64,000 nucleotides of DNA from assembly GCA_964036275.1 (NCBI GenBank), contig OZ038437.1, positions 5,291,241 through 5,355,240 on the forward strand, read 5' to 3'. Origin of the DNA: Litoditis marina (taxonomy: Eukaryota > Nematoda > Chromadorea > Rhabditida > Rhabditidae). Below are positions 1 to 11,500 of this stretch, piece after piece (the first letter of the stretch is position 1; every line of letters begins with the position of its first letter). Below the pieces are notes generated by a model. That model was given only the letters and a program-made list of their open reading frames with translations. It was not told the DNA's origin and searched no databases. The translations under genes were made by a program, and so were the position numbers.

Positions 1-60
1 TTGCGCATGCTTGATATGGATCTATATCACGTATTTGCATCATTTATCGCCTTTCTATAT

Positions 61-135
61 AGGTTTTGCACATCGAAAGCCGGTCCAGTAGTATGTTCCT
101 GTGGGACTCGTTTCTGTCTCTCGTGCGCGCACAAA
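61..135 (+). pseudogene. Exon echo of the ari-1 IBR exon
   Basis: Resembles 453-531, including the AGGT splice junction and GTTCCTGTGG core. It has a one-base insertion relative to the exon, and the equivalent Cys codons are out of frame, so it is decayed. Confidence 0.8.
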
Positions 136-457
136 ATTTGTACATTTTTTATGCTTTGAAATGTATAACTGTAGTTAGCTGTATTCCAATCCAGGGGAGG
201 GCAGATATGGTTTGTCCAACCAAAAAAAGTCAAGGAGGGGGGGGGGGGGTCGTTGTCGGTCCAAAGGGGGTCGACAATTGCACGGTTTGAGCAATCAAAA
301 CGAATCTTTTTCCGAAATTTTCCGTTATTTAAATAGGACCTTGTTCCATTTTTCAAAGGGGGGGGGGTCGTCTTGGATTTGACGTAAAACCATTCTCTGC
401 CCGCCCTTGTTCCAATCTAAAAATGGTAATTTTTCACTTTATCATTGTTCCTTTCAG

Positions 458-3400
458 GTGATGCATGCCGAAGCCCGCCCCGTAGTGTGTTCCTGTGGAA
501 CGCGATTCTGCTTTTCGTGCGCCCACGAATGGCACGAGCCGGTCAACTGTCGCCTCCTGAAGCTGTGGCTGAAGAAGTGCAACGACGACAGCGAGACGAG
601 CAACTGGATCAGTGCCAACACGAAGGAGTGCCCCAAGTGTCAGGTGAGTCATATGGGGTTTTTCGGGAGAGAACGGCTTCTTTTTTGCGATTGCGAAATC
701 CGTGAATTTTGGAGGTTTTTGACGTAAATGAGAGCGAAAAGAGCAACTGGATACTGGATCAGTGCCAATACCAAGGAGTGCCCCAAGAAAAATGATGAAA
801 TTTGAAGGTTTCCGATGTAAAATGATGTATTTTAATCTAAGAATAGCAAGGGGAGAATATTCGCATCTCAGTGGTGTATGATGCTGGTTCGACGAATTTG
901 CGGGATGCGGGCCTATTTAAACCGACAATTCATGCTGCTTTGGGCTAGCTCGTTCGAACGAGTTGGTTTGAAACATAACTTCAGTCATGAATATGTAGGT
1001 ATCATTTTTGGGAATGGAAACCCGTTTCTGTCACATTTCCCTTCGTCAAAGAAAACGACGACGACAATAACAACAAGTGTACTTCCGTTGACGAATGAGA
1101 CGAAACGCAATTCATTTATTTCGTTTCTCTTGTGATTTGCCCATCCATACACCGCCAAGGGTATCCCGTTTTTTCCTGAAATCTCGCGATACCCCTCCCC
1201 CCTCGTTTTTCGAGTCGCGACCCCTCCAAAATTGTTCAAAACTACGATTTTCATCAATTTTTGCTTTAATTCCAACTAGTTTTGTATGAAATTCGTGGCT
1301 TTTCAACTCGACACCACTACTTTTCATGAAAATTTGTTGGCGACCCCCCATCTATCTCATGAGAGGCCTTGGCGGCGTATGTAGCCCAACTCAGTCGTTC
1401 TATGTTCAGGTGACGATTGAGAAGGACGGCGGCTGTAACCACATGACGTGTAAGAACACGGCCTGTCGCACCGAGTTCTGCTGGATGTGTCTGGGAGCGT
1501 GGGAACCGCACGGAAGCGCCTGGTACAATTGCAATCGGTTGGTCATGTTTTGATTTTTCAGACATCTACTAAAATAATTGGGTAATTCCGTCTGTATGTG
1601 CGAAGCAAATAGTTTCTCCACTAGATCTCGGCAAAACGTAGAGGCCAGTGCAGAGCACTGCAAACATGTCTCAGAAGTTTTGTCAGTCTGGAATAAGAAC
1701 ATGGGAGGAGGAGGGGGCTTTAGCCGCCGGCGCCTACCTTGTAATTGATAATGGAGGAAATAGGTAGTAGGCTGCGCTGTGCAGATTGATTTATTTATTC
1801 CTTTACATGCAAATATATTGGATACATGTAGAAGAATGAAAATCAACGTAGATCCAATAGGTACGTTCACGGAAGTGCCTTGTTATCAGTGGGTAATTGA
1901 TTTTTTTGAAACAAAACAAAGAAGAAAGAATAGTCGTAGTGCGTGTAGTTATCTAAAGCTGGCTCGTCCATTCTTCTTCTTATTTCAAAAAGCGAAGTTT
2001 GAACAATCGTGGAACGAAAAGCGCACCTTCTAATTCTCTTTCATTTCCAGGTTTGACGATTCGAACGCCAAAAAGGCTCGTGATGCGCAGGAACAGTCGC
2101 GAGCGGCCCTTGAACGCTATCTCCACTACTACAACAGATACATGAACCATCAGCATAGTTTGAATCTGGAGAACAAGGTGAGTATTTTCTCTTTTGTTCT
2201 GTTTTCAGGTATCCTGGAGTGAAAATATTATTAGAATGTTCTGAGTGTAACATGCAAGGCAGCATTAGTTGCGTTAAATGGTTTTAAAATGAGCCATCAG
2301 CAGAGTTTGACGCTTGAGAACAAAACCGGATGGTTCACTGGAGCAACCAACAAAGTCGCCCTACGTTTGGAACTTCAGAACGCTGTTGAATATAAATATA
2401 GGTTTGCGTGTATCATATCAGTTGAGAGTTGAATTTGAATGCGTTTGTTTTTGCAGCTGTACGCGGCGGTGAAGACGAAAATGGACCAGATGCAACAGCA
2501 GTCGATGTCCTGGATTGAGGTGAGCAGTTTGTCCGGTGCGCCTTGGTCTCTGTATCATGGGTGACCACAAGTTTCCCGATATATGGTCAGTACGGCCTCC
2601 CCCCTGAAAAGTTGCTCCTTGCACGGTGCTCAACCTGTGGGCACCCCTGATCACAACGTGCAACCATACCCCAGTAAGGTTGTCCGAATAGTCAGAAAAA
2701 TCTAAACGGACTACATTTTCGCCGAAAAGAAGACAATTGGTCTACTTTTGATGAAAAATCATTAATTTTCACTTGTTTACATACGTAAACGGACTAACTT
2801 TTTGTCGCTTAGTCAGACCTTACAAGTGTTTGCGTGCAACAGAGTCTGAATTTATTTTGCAAAGCTTGTAGTTTGTAGTCACCACTCTGGGGTACCCCAA
2901 CTTTATATTCTTTGACTATCCTACAAAAAAGGACTCCGTTTCTTACTTAAATAGGCCAGTTTTCGTGATTCTGGCGAAAAGGGACCCTTTTACAAGCGGT
3001 TGGTACAATTTTTAGAGGAATATATTTTCAGGTTCAATTTCTGCGAAAGGCAGTGGACGTGCTGTCGGACTGTCGACGAACCCTGATGTACACGTACGCC
3101 TTCGCCTACTACCTGCAGAAGGACAACCAGTCTATGATCTTTGAGGATAACCAAAAGGTAATGTTTCGTGGTGGTTATGGGGTTGGGGTTCCCAATTTCC
3201 ATGTGTTTTTTTTATTAGTTTCAGTTCTTTACATGTTCAATTACATGATCTTTGAGGATGAAGGTAGCGTTTTGTTGTTGTTTTAGTGACCATCATGGAG
3301 GAAGTTGATTTTAGATACGTTAATAAAAATTTGTTTTCCTTAGAAAATTGCCGCATTTTCACTCGATTCACTCGAGTGTTTCAATTTGACAGGGTTGTTA

Positions 3401-4131
3401 GAAAATGCTGTCACTATAATCACAATTCTAATTTACATTACCTACATAACCTTCTGGATGATCCAATTTAATTTGCGAATTATTTACAATATTTACAAAA
3501 CTAATCCAATTGCAGGATCTAGAGATGGCCACCGAGCAGTTGTCCGAGTTTCTCGAGCGAGATCTGGATAACGAGAACCTGGTCACCCTCAAGCAGAAGG
3601 TATAGTTTATTTTGGTAATTTATACGGTATTCTTTGTATATTTTATACATTTTCCAGTAAAGCTGTTCGGAAAATTTTAATAAACGGGCTCCTTTTACCC
3701 CCACCCAAACACTAGTAAGGTCTGACTAAGCGACAAAAATTAGACCGTTTTCATACGTAAAAACGTCAAAATGTACGATTTTTCATCAAAAGTAGACCGA
3801 TTGGTGTCTTTTCGGCAAAAATGTAGTCCGTTTTTCAATTTTTTCTGACTATTCGGACAACTTTACTGGGGTATGCCCCCACTCCAATACAAGTTTGCCT
3901 ATTTTTGATGCATATAGTGAATGAAGATGCGTGGTTGTATGTAGTAGTCGCATCTTACTGGAGTATGGTGGTAATTAGAGAAAGTGAGAATACAAAATAT
4001 GGGTAGAAGAGTAACCGTAGTGTTCGATTTAGGTGCAAGACAAATACCGCTACGTGGATCAACGTCGTCTGGTGCTTCTGAAGCATTGTTCCGAGGGAGC
4101 TGAGCGGGAATCGTGGCAATTCACTCACTAA
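458..4131 (+). CDS. ari-1: Ariadne-1-type RBR E3 ubiquitin ligase, 3' part (5' exons outside window)
   Basis: Seven phase-compatible exons: 458-643, 1410-1537, 2051-2177, 2457-2519, 3032-3157, 3516-3599 and 4033-4131 (TAA), giving 270 aa. The first exon carries the end of the IBR domain ([11 protein letters not shown]) and opens RING2 with ECPKC. The second has the RING2 core: [10 protein letters not shown] contains the cysteine expected to carry the ubiquitin thioester, followed by [19 protein letters not shown]. The remaining exons form the helical Ariadne domain and end like family members (DKYRY near the C-terminus). In this family an E2 passes ubiquitin to the RING2 cysteine, often together with neddylated cullin-RING ligases in the cytoplasm; that is family knowledge. 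RING1 and the N-terminus must lie upstream of base 1. Several introns contain decayed copies of neighbouring exons. Homology is very sure; only the missing 5' end is open. Confidence 0.93.
733..787 (+). pseudogene. Exon echo of the end of the ari-1 IBR exon
   Basis: GAGCAACTGGAT...CAGTGCCAATACCAAGGAGT copies bases near 598-637, about 140 bases downstream, with small insertions. Confidence 0.8.
2289..2324 (+). pseudogene. Exon echo of the ari-1 exon ending at 2177
   Basis: ATGAGCCATCAGCAGAGTTT and the following TTGAGAACAA match the exon end coding [12 protein letters not shown]. Confidence 0.75.
2671..2826. mobile_element. hAT-like MITE, copy 1
   Basis: Inverted-repeat element of about 160 bp with ends like CATACCCCAGTAAGGTTGTC and its complement, plus the internal theme GACTATTCGG and GTCAGACC. 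Lies in an ari-1 intron. Confidence 0.8.
3711..3875. mobile_element. hAT-like MITE, copy 2
   Basis: Same family, opposite orientation, from TAGTAAGGTCTGACTAAGCG to TTTACTGGGGTATG. Last ari-1 intron. Confidence 0.85.
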
Positions 4132-4607
4132 TCGCGTTGGAGTTATGCCCCCCACCACATCCCGTACAACGTACAACATGTAATATAACTTCTACATCTA
4201 TTAGGATACTTGAAATTGTAGTCTGGCCACAAGTATTGTGCACTGGCTTTATACGGTAGTACTTTTGATACTTTTGAAGTAGAAAATTCGACAATGATTC
4301 ATGCGAAATTTGAAAAGTTCGAGAGAAAAGGTGGCAACCGTATTAAGTGAGTGTTTTCGAGGTTGTTTTTGTAGTATAAAGTCAGTCCCCAGCAACCTTT
4401 GTATAATTGTCATATATACGTTTCTGTACACGTTCAACATTACTGGTTCATTGATTGATTTTTGCGACGTGTCGTGCTTTCGACTCTTTTTTTTCCACGA
4501 CACGACGGCTCAAATTGCAAATAGAATTTTGCGATTGACCCCCATTTTAGAGTTCACTTTGGTGCGATAAGCGTATGGATATCATTTTGGTGTATTGCCT
4601 CGTTGTA

Positions 4608-4675
4608 TTTGTAGTTTGATCCTGTTTTTTTCTTCGTTAGAAATTTGTGAATCATGACGGATTAGACTACAAGCT
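4608..4675. mobile_element. Short GTAGTTTGATC inverted element (one of about ten)
   Basis: Small element of 50-70 bp with TTGTAGTTTGATC at one end and GATCAAACTACAA-like sequence at the other. Further copies lie near 19282, 33024, 36608, 39940, 44234, 49080 and 60228, with partial ones near 18298, 26555, 31159 and 61565. Confidence 0.7.
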
Positions 4676-5156
4676 ACATCTAAGGTTTGGTCACTTCTTA
4701 TAGTGATTTTTCAAAAACGCAACGTTTTTCTATGCTGTGTTGTATAATATATAGGCCATCCTCCCTAGAACCTTGGTAAATATAGATTTTATTTTTCTTT
4801 GAATGGGGCTGCAGCTTCTCTTTGTGTTTCTCGTATTAAAGTATCTTTTCTCTATCCCACACTAGCCTTGCTCGCAAAGCACAATGCAATTGATTTCCGC
4901 AGGTTTCCTCTTTTCTCTATCGCACATTTGTATATATTTGTAGAGTTCTTCTTTCGATGTCATGAAATAAAGTGGAATGTGCAATGGTTTTGGTTGTGTG
5001 CTGATGATTATTGTTGATTGCTATAGATATCTGGTGGAATTTTGTGTGGTTACAGTACAGCGCGTGTTTAGATCAAATTTGCCTGTGGTACAGTCACTGA
5101 ACGTATCGTTAGTCATGATCATGAGTACTATTGGAGAGGTGTCTCATCAGCGTGTT

Positions 5157-5405
5157 CACGAAACTTGCGGGATCTCCCTTCGAACCACTTCTTCCCGAAC
5201 CAGTTGGTTCGGTAGGAAACCGACCACTTGTGTACTCAAACCGACAGGAAACCGAACCAAACACTAATAAACGTTACTTAGTCGATCAACTTCAGCATTA
5301 TTAGTTGAATTGGTTCGGTTCCACCTTTGTCAGCCCAAGTTTTTTTGAAACGAACCACCTGGTTCGGGAAAGATCGGTTCGATTTTGGTTTGGGAAGAAG
5401 TTCAC
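5157..5405. mobile_element. GGTTCGG-rich inverted element, copy 1
   Basis: A ~250-bp stretch dense in GAACCAACTGGTTCGG-like palindromes, with a central ACTAATAAACGTTACTTAGT part. The same structure recurs in reverse orientation at 51265-51530. Confidence 0.7.
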
Positions 5406-5536
5406 CCTACTCTCGTACTTCTACTAATACGGTACTGTATCTACTGTTGTGAACCCATACTGTAGGAACTATGTAAGTTCTACGTTTCTATTCTCTCCAG
5501 TTTCTACCTTTTCCCTATCCCTAATCTGCAAAGAAG

Positions 5537-8500
5537 ATGTCGTTAGCCGAAGAATTAATGGCCGATTTTGATGAGGACGATGCAGATGATCTGGAGGAGG
5601 CATTGGAAGATGTGAGTGGAGAGAGACAAACCAGCTCTGAGCTGTAGTTTTATCCCTGAAAACATCAGTGGCCGTATTCACCAAGATCCCGGGAAGGGGA
5701 AAAGCTTCCCGCGCCTCTGGACCCTCCTCACCAGCACACTAATTTCGTGCTCGACCTTCCCGCGGGAAGGTATTTTAGCTTCCCGAGGATTGGTGAATAT
5801 GGCCACAGGAATGAGCGAGGTCTGACTGAAAAACATGGCATTAAACTACATGCACAGCAGGCAGGATCACATGTCCGGTTCTAACAATGTATCTTGAAGA
5901 CAATTCGGGTTACGAAGAAGTAAAGACAACTGTTCCAAATCAGTTAACACTTAACTAGCGTACAACGTATAGAGGTTCTGAGATGCTTTTATCTTTTTTC
6001 AGTCAATTTTCATTAGAATATCGATTTTTGCGTTTTGTTTAGTTCAAGTAGAAAAGGGAGACAATTTTTATGAGGTGTGAGTGAAAACTCATTTCCAGGT
6101 GAAAGAGGAGATTGAGGAGGCCACAGAGAGCATGGTCACGGAGCAAATATACGCCACGGTGCACGAGGTGGCGCGGCTGTCAACTAGTCAGAAGTGAGAC
6201 ACATATTTATTTGAAATATTTTTTGTTATCCTTGGAAAATTCATAAAATATGACGTATAACCTAGGCCACTGTTCATAGCACGGCTGTCAACTAGTGAGA
6301 AGTTATTAAGGGAAAGGAACATACCTCAGCAAAGTTGTCCGAATAGTCAGAAAAAAATTAACACGGACTACTTTTTCGCCGAAAATAAGACAATCGCTCT
6401 ACTTTTGATGAAAAATTATAAATTTTCACTTGTTTACATACGAAAACGGACTAATTTTTGTTGCTCAGTCAGACCTGAACCCTTACTGGGGTTCGGAAAG
6501 GAATATCAACTCATTTGATTCTTATTAATTCCTCTTGCTCGGTGCTAGTTGAATAACGTTCTGATTAAAGGCATTTGTGGGATCCCTGGTTAGTTATGAT
6601 GAAAAAAGAGCTTGAAAAGAGATTCACTACTTTTTGATTGTTGTGATAATTTTTGCTCATTGTTCTGTCTTCAGCTACATTGATTTGGTGGCGGCGTTGC
6701 ACCGCGAGTTGGAGAGGGAGGACGAGGTTCAGGTGACAGCCCCACTGGAGGCGGATCCCCAGTATCAGCTGATCGTCAAATTGTCTCATGTGAGTTACAA
6801 TATTACAAGTATAAAGGGATAGGGGAGTAGATGTTTGACCTCCCAGGTAACCGCCGGATACGGCGAGAAAAAAAGGTGACTAGTTGTATTGCGAAACTAG
6901 GTGATTTTAGTGACAGCCTCGTTGGAGGCAGACCCTCAGTATCAGCTGATCGTCAAAGTAAGTTAGGAATATACTCTATACCTTGGTTAAATATTTCGTA
7001 TACCACAAGGCACACCAGTTAGCAGTTAATAATGGACCGGGTTCCGGTTAACCTGTACAAGTGTTCACCATTTTCTAGTATCCGGTTTCTACAGAATTTT
7101 TAGGAGAAGTATATGTGCATTTATTTCAGTTAGCCGCCGAGATAGACGGTGAAATCCACGTGATCCACAAGTTTGTCCGTGACAAATACGAGAAGCGGTT
7201 CCCTGAGCTGGAGACATTGGTCCCGAATCCATTGGAATATCTGGCAGCCGTCAAACTACTGGGAAACGAGATCAATACCAAGGGACAGAATAAGGTTAGT
7301 GGTATACCGTATACATAACGAAAATTAGCACGTCAGGCTGAGAAACATGAGCATGAGCACTACCAAATGGTGAGTATGTTCAACCTAAAATGCGTGAACT
7401 TTGTAATTTTGTATCGCATATACAACATACGAGTCAACGAGTGTCGCGAATAAGTGGGAAAAGTGAGAGACGCAGATAGAATGAATGCGCCGGTTTGTAC
7501 TAGCATCTAGCATACGTACTCTACTCAGGCGTTCAAGTTTCTGTGCCGTGTATTAACTCAAACATTTCACACAAATAACATTGTCAATGACTGCCGTAGA
7601 GATAGAAGGTGGAGATAGGTGTGGATGAGCTATATTAACAGATCATTGGGTCCGTGAGACAGTTACCGCTGTGAGCGGGAGTGGAGATCGAACCCGGGTC
7701 TGTAGAGCGACAGCCGAACGCTAACCACTTGACCACTCGGGCCCGTTCCTTACTTACATACACCAGTAAGGTCTGACTGAGCGACAAAAAGTAATCCGTT
7801 TTTCGATATAAACACGTGAAAATTTAGGATTTTTCCAAAACAGTTGATCGATTTTCATCTTTTCGGCTAAAATGTAGGCGGTTTTTCGAATTTTTCTGAC
7901 TATTCGGACAACCTTGCTGCTGAATGCTTACTTATCATGTCACTTATCCTGTATATAATCCCCGTTACTTGCAGGAGTTGCTGGGCCAAATCCTCGCAGC
8001 TTCAACATGTATCGTGGTCTCGGTGACAGCCTCAACTACCCAGGGAAAGGCACTGGATGCCAGTGAACTGGCAGCTGTAAATGAGGCCTGCGATCTGGTC
8101 GAGTCGTTGCATACGGTAAGGGGATCACTCTCTCTCTCTCTCTCTCTTTATACATCTCTCTCTTCCCCTCTCTCTCTCTCTCCCTCTTTCCCTTCATTCC
8201 TTTAACTCTCACTTCCTCTCTCTCTCACAATAAGACACATTATCAACCGTAGATGGGGTGCATATAGGTATGGGTGAGCTTTGTTACTACTCATGCGTTC
8301 CGCCAGACAGATACCGCGGTGTGTGGGGATCATAGGTGCGATACCCCGGTGATCTCACCGGGGAACCTTAACTTTTCCTCAATTGGGCTAGGGGCCTGGG
8401 GGAGGGCATAACCGCATATCTTTTTCAACAAGTCTGAGTTTATTAGGTAATCACCTAGGACAGACCTATAACTCTTTGGAGGGGATGTATAGTCTGTTCC

Positions 8501-11500
8501 ACGCACTTATAACCCTCTACAGTAATCTTTGAGAACTTCTAGATCCACGTTTCGTAGTTTGATGTTTTTGGAATTACTTCAATTTTCGCTATTGTGTTTT
8601 CTATCTATGCTACTAAAAACTCTGGAAGTTTGAAACCAAAATACTGATTTATTGATTAGAAAAAGCTTTCTAAACATGTGACGGATCACTGTAGAAGGAC
8701 ATCGATTGGTGAAACGAACTATATAACTCTTCAAACCGACAATGTCCCACCTATGGTGAGGATCGAACCCAGGTCTGTGGAGCGACACGAAACGCCAACC
8801 ACTCCAATTTCTTGACCAAACTACAGGTTAAACCAGACACTCCAATCGTTTGCAGAACCGTCACGACATGCATCGTCTGGTGGAGATGCGAATGTCGCTC
8901 ATCGCCCCGAACCTCGTCAGTCTGCTAGGTGCCGGCACCACCGCTCAACTGGTTGGTTATATATGGGTTTCTATGTTTCATTATAAACTTTTTTTCGTTT
9001 GTTAGGTTCAGATGGCTGGTTTTTTATAATCTGTCACTGTTGGTGATTACTGACTGATCATCAGAAAACGGGATCAGAACTAGGGTTGTTCTCGAATCTC
9101 CAACACGAATGTTCGCTCGTCTTGCTCGAAGTTTAGTCACGATTAAAGTACTTGCAGCCTCAGTATTTGATGACGATAAGTCGATAGGGCTCAGCGCGAA
9201 ACCGGCCTGTTTTGAAAAAGTGGTTATTCTACATATAGGGTTGCGACAGTTTTTCGGAAAAAGTAGGGGTCCCGAGTTGAAACCGAGCGAATTTTCTACA
9301 AAATTAAACGAAAATTGGTCAAATTCGTCGTTATGGAGGGGTCGCAAGAATTTTCAGTTGATGAGGGTCCCTTCGACCCTTGACGGTGTATGTACACTTG
9401 TACAAAGAACTCTGCTCGGTTGATCAAGTTCTTATGTAAATGTGTTTTAGGTTTCACAGGCGGGAGGATTGGCGCCGTTAGCAAGAATGCCTTCGTGCAA
9501 TATTCAGGTATGCTTTTCCTTTTCTCAACTTCACAAACTTTCCAAATTTGAATGTGCAAAATTCGTTAGTTTATTCAAATGTGTTGTTGTGTTGTCGCGG
9601 AAGACTATTTGAACCCAGGCGAGTTACTGTTAGTGTATTAAATTTATGTTACAAACTTTAGAAAAATCTAGTATAAACTTTTCGTCACAGGTGCTTGGTC
9701 GTCAAAAAAGATATAAATGTTGTGCAATTATGGTTGTATAGTTATTATTATTATTATTATTATTATTTCTCAGGTGCTTGGTCGTCAGAAGAAGACGTTG
9801 GCCGGCTTCTCTTCTTCGACGTCGAATCCTCACGTGGGCTTCATATTCCACCACCCCATTGTACAATCGCTGCCACCAGATCTTAAGTTGTAAGTTGAAG
9901 AATGATAATAATAAGTTTATTGCGCAAATATTACATTTATTTACAAATTTATTCATTCACGTCGCTTCGTTACGAGGCGCATCAAACATATCACATAAAA
10001 GAAAGTACCAGTTCAGTTGAGAACCTGCTCCCGACAACATAGAATGAATAGAGAAACTTTCAAACCAAAAATGAGCTCTTTTATGTTAAGTGGGGAAACC
10101 GGGAAACATCAGTAAAGTATGTCTGTTCTTCGAGCAAGCTCTTGTATGCGCATGTTTTTTTTTAGAAAGGCGATGAAGGTGTTGGCCGTTTATGGGAAGT
10201 TTGTAGTTTGATCGGCATGCACATCATATAATACGATTCACGACCAGAACGGATTATCGATTTTTATTCAGAAAACTATTTAATCGGATTATCGATTTTC
10301 TTTCAGGAAGGCAATGAAGGTGTTGGCGGCGAAGACGACGTTGGCAGCCCGCGTGGACTCACTGCACGAGTCGCCGGAGGGCGAGATCGGGAGGGATCTA
10401 CTCGAACAGGTAGAGCATTGTATTCTTTCAAATGCAACAATCAAGTTAATATGTTGAAGGAGTGACCAATTCTCCGTTATAGTCCGATCTTGACACACAC
10501 CATTTTTTGGGGACCTTGACACAGAAGTAGTTTGATTCCATTTATTTCGGTGAAAGCAGTAATGATTCCCTCTCAATGCATGTTTGCTCAGGTTTAATGT
10601 GTTTATGGTGTGAATCTTTGTCAAGCTATAAAGCTATCAAGGTTGGGTGATCTGATATTTCATTGCGCGCAACCTGATGAAGAGGTTGCCTCTTTGAAAA
10701 AATCGTCTGAGGAAACGTTGCCTCAGTTGGCAATAAACACCAGTAAGGTCTGACTAAGCGACAAAAATCAGTCCGTTTTCTTATGTAAACACGTGAAAAT
10801 GTACGATTTTACATAGAAAATAGACCGATTTCTGTCTTTTCGGCCAAAACGTAGTCCGTTTTTCGAAATGACTATTCGGACAACTTTACTGGGGTATGGT
10901 TGGCAAGTTTATTGTGTTGGTGTTTTCAGGTACATAAGAAGTACGAGAAGCTATTGGAGCCACCACCGGTGAAGGCCTCGAAAGCACTGCCGAAACCACT
11001 GGATAAGGCTAGCAAGAAGAGAGGAGGTGAGACTACAAACTACAACAAATGATGATCATTTTGGCCTTATTGCGGAACCTTGGTATTGCGGTCTTTTTGG
11101 GTTTCAGCATGATGGTGTAATTTCGGCTGCATCGCAGATGTTGATGCTACAGTAGGGTTGTTAAACTCAAACTCGAAAATTTTCGAGATGAGTCAAACTC
11201 GAAACTCGAAAAATTTCGAACTCGATTAACAACCCTATGCTACAGCTGAAGTAGAGGGACGTGCATTTTCTAGTTTTTTGCTAGAGGCCACTTTCACCAC
11301 GTATTTCACGATTTTTCATTTTCACTCTATAAAATAGGTTCATTGAGTTATAGATTTATGTTTATTTGATTTTTGATAACCCTTAGACTTTTGGGCGACT
11401 TCTTTATTCAACCCGGTGTTTCGCTAACCCTAGCCCTTAACCATTAGCCGGGTTACCTGGTGAACCACTTGGTAACCCTAAATTTGGCCCAAAAGACGTT

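Larger units (their letters stand above)
4132..5536. other. Spacer between ari-1 and prp-31
   Basis: AT-rich, no coding signal. It contains a short GTAGTTTGATC-type inverted element near 4608-4675, an AATAAA at 4966-4971 that might end the ari-1 transcript, and a GGTTCGG-rich element at 5157-5405. The prp-31 promoter should lie in its last few hundred bases, but no motif stands out. Confidence 0.55.

Noticed and set aside
985..1351. Open frames between ari-1 exons
   Set aside because: They sit in an intron whose flanking exons join in phase; composition is low-complexity and AT-rich.
9060..9420. Open frames on both strands of about 105 codons in a prp-31 intron
   Set aside because: No conservation or codon bias; prp-31 exons 6 and 7 join in phase across this region.
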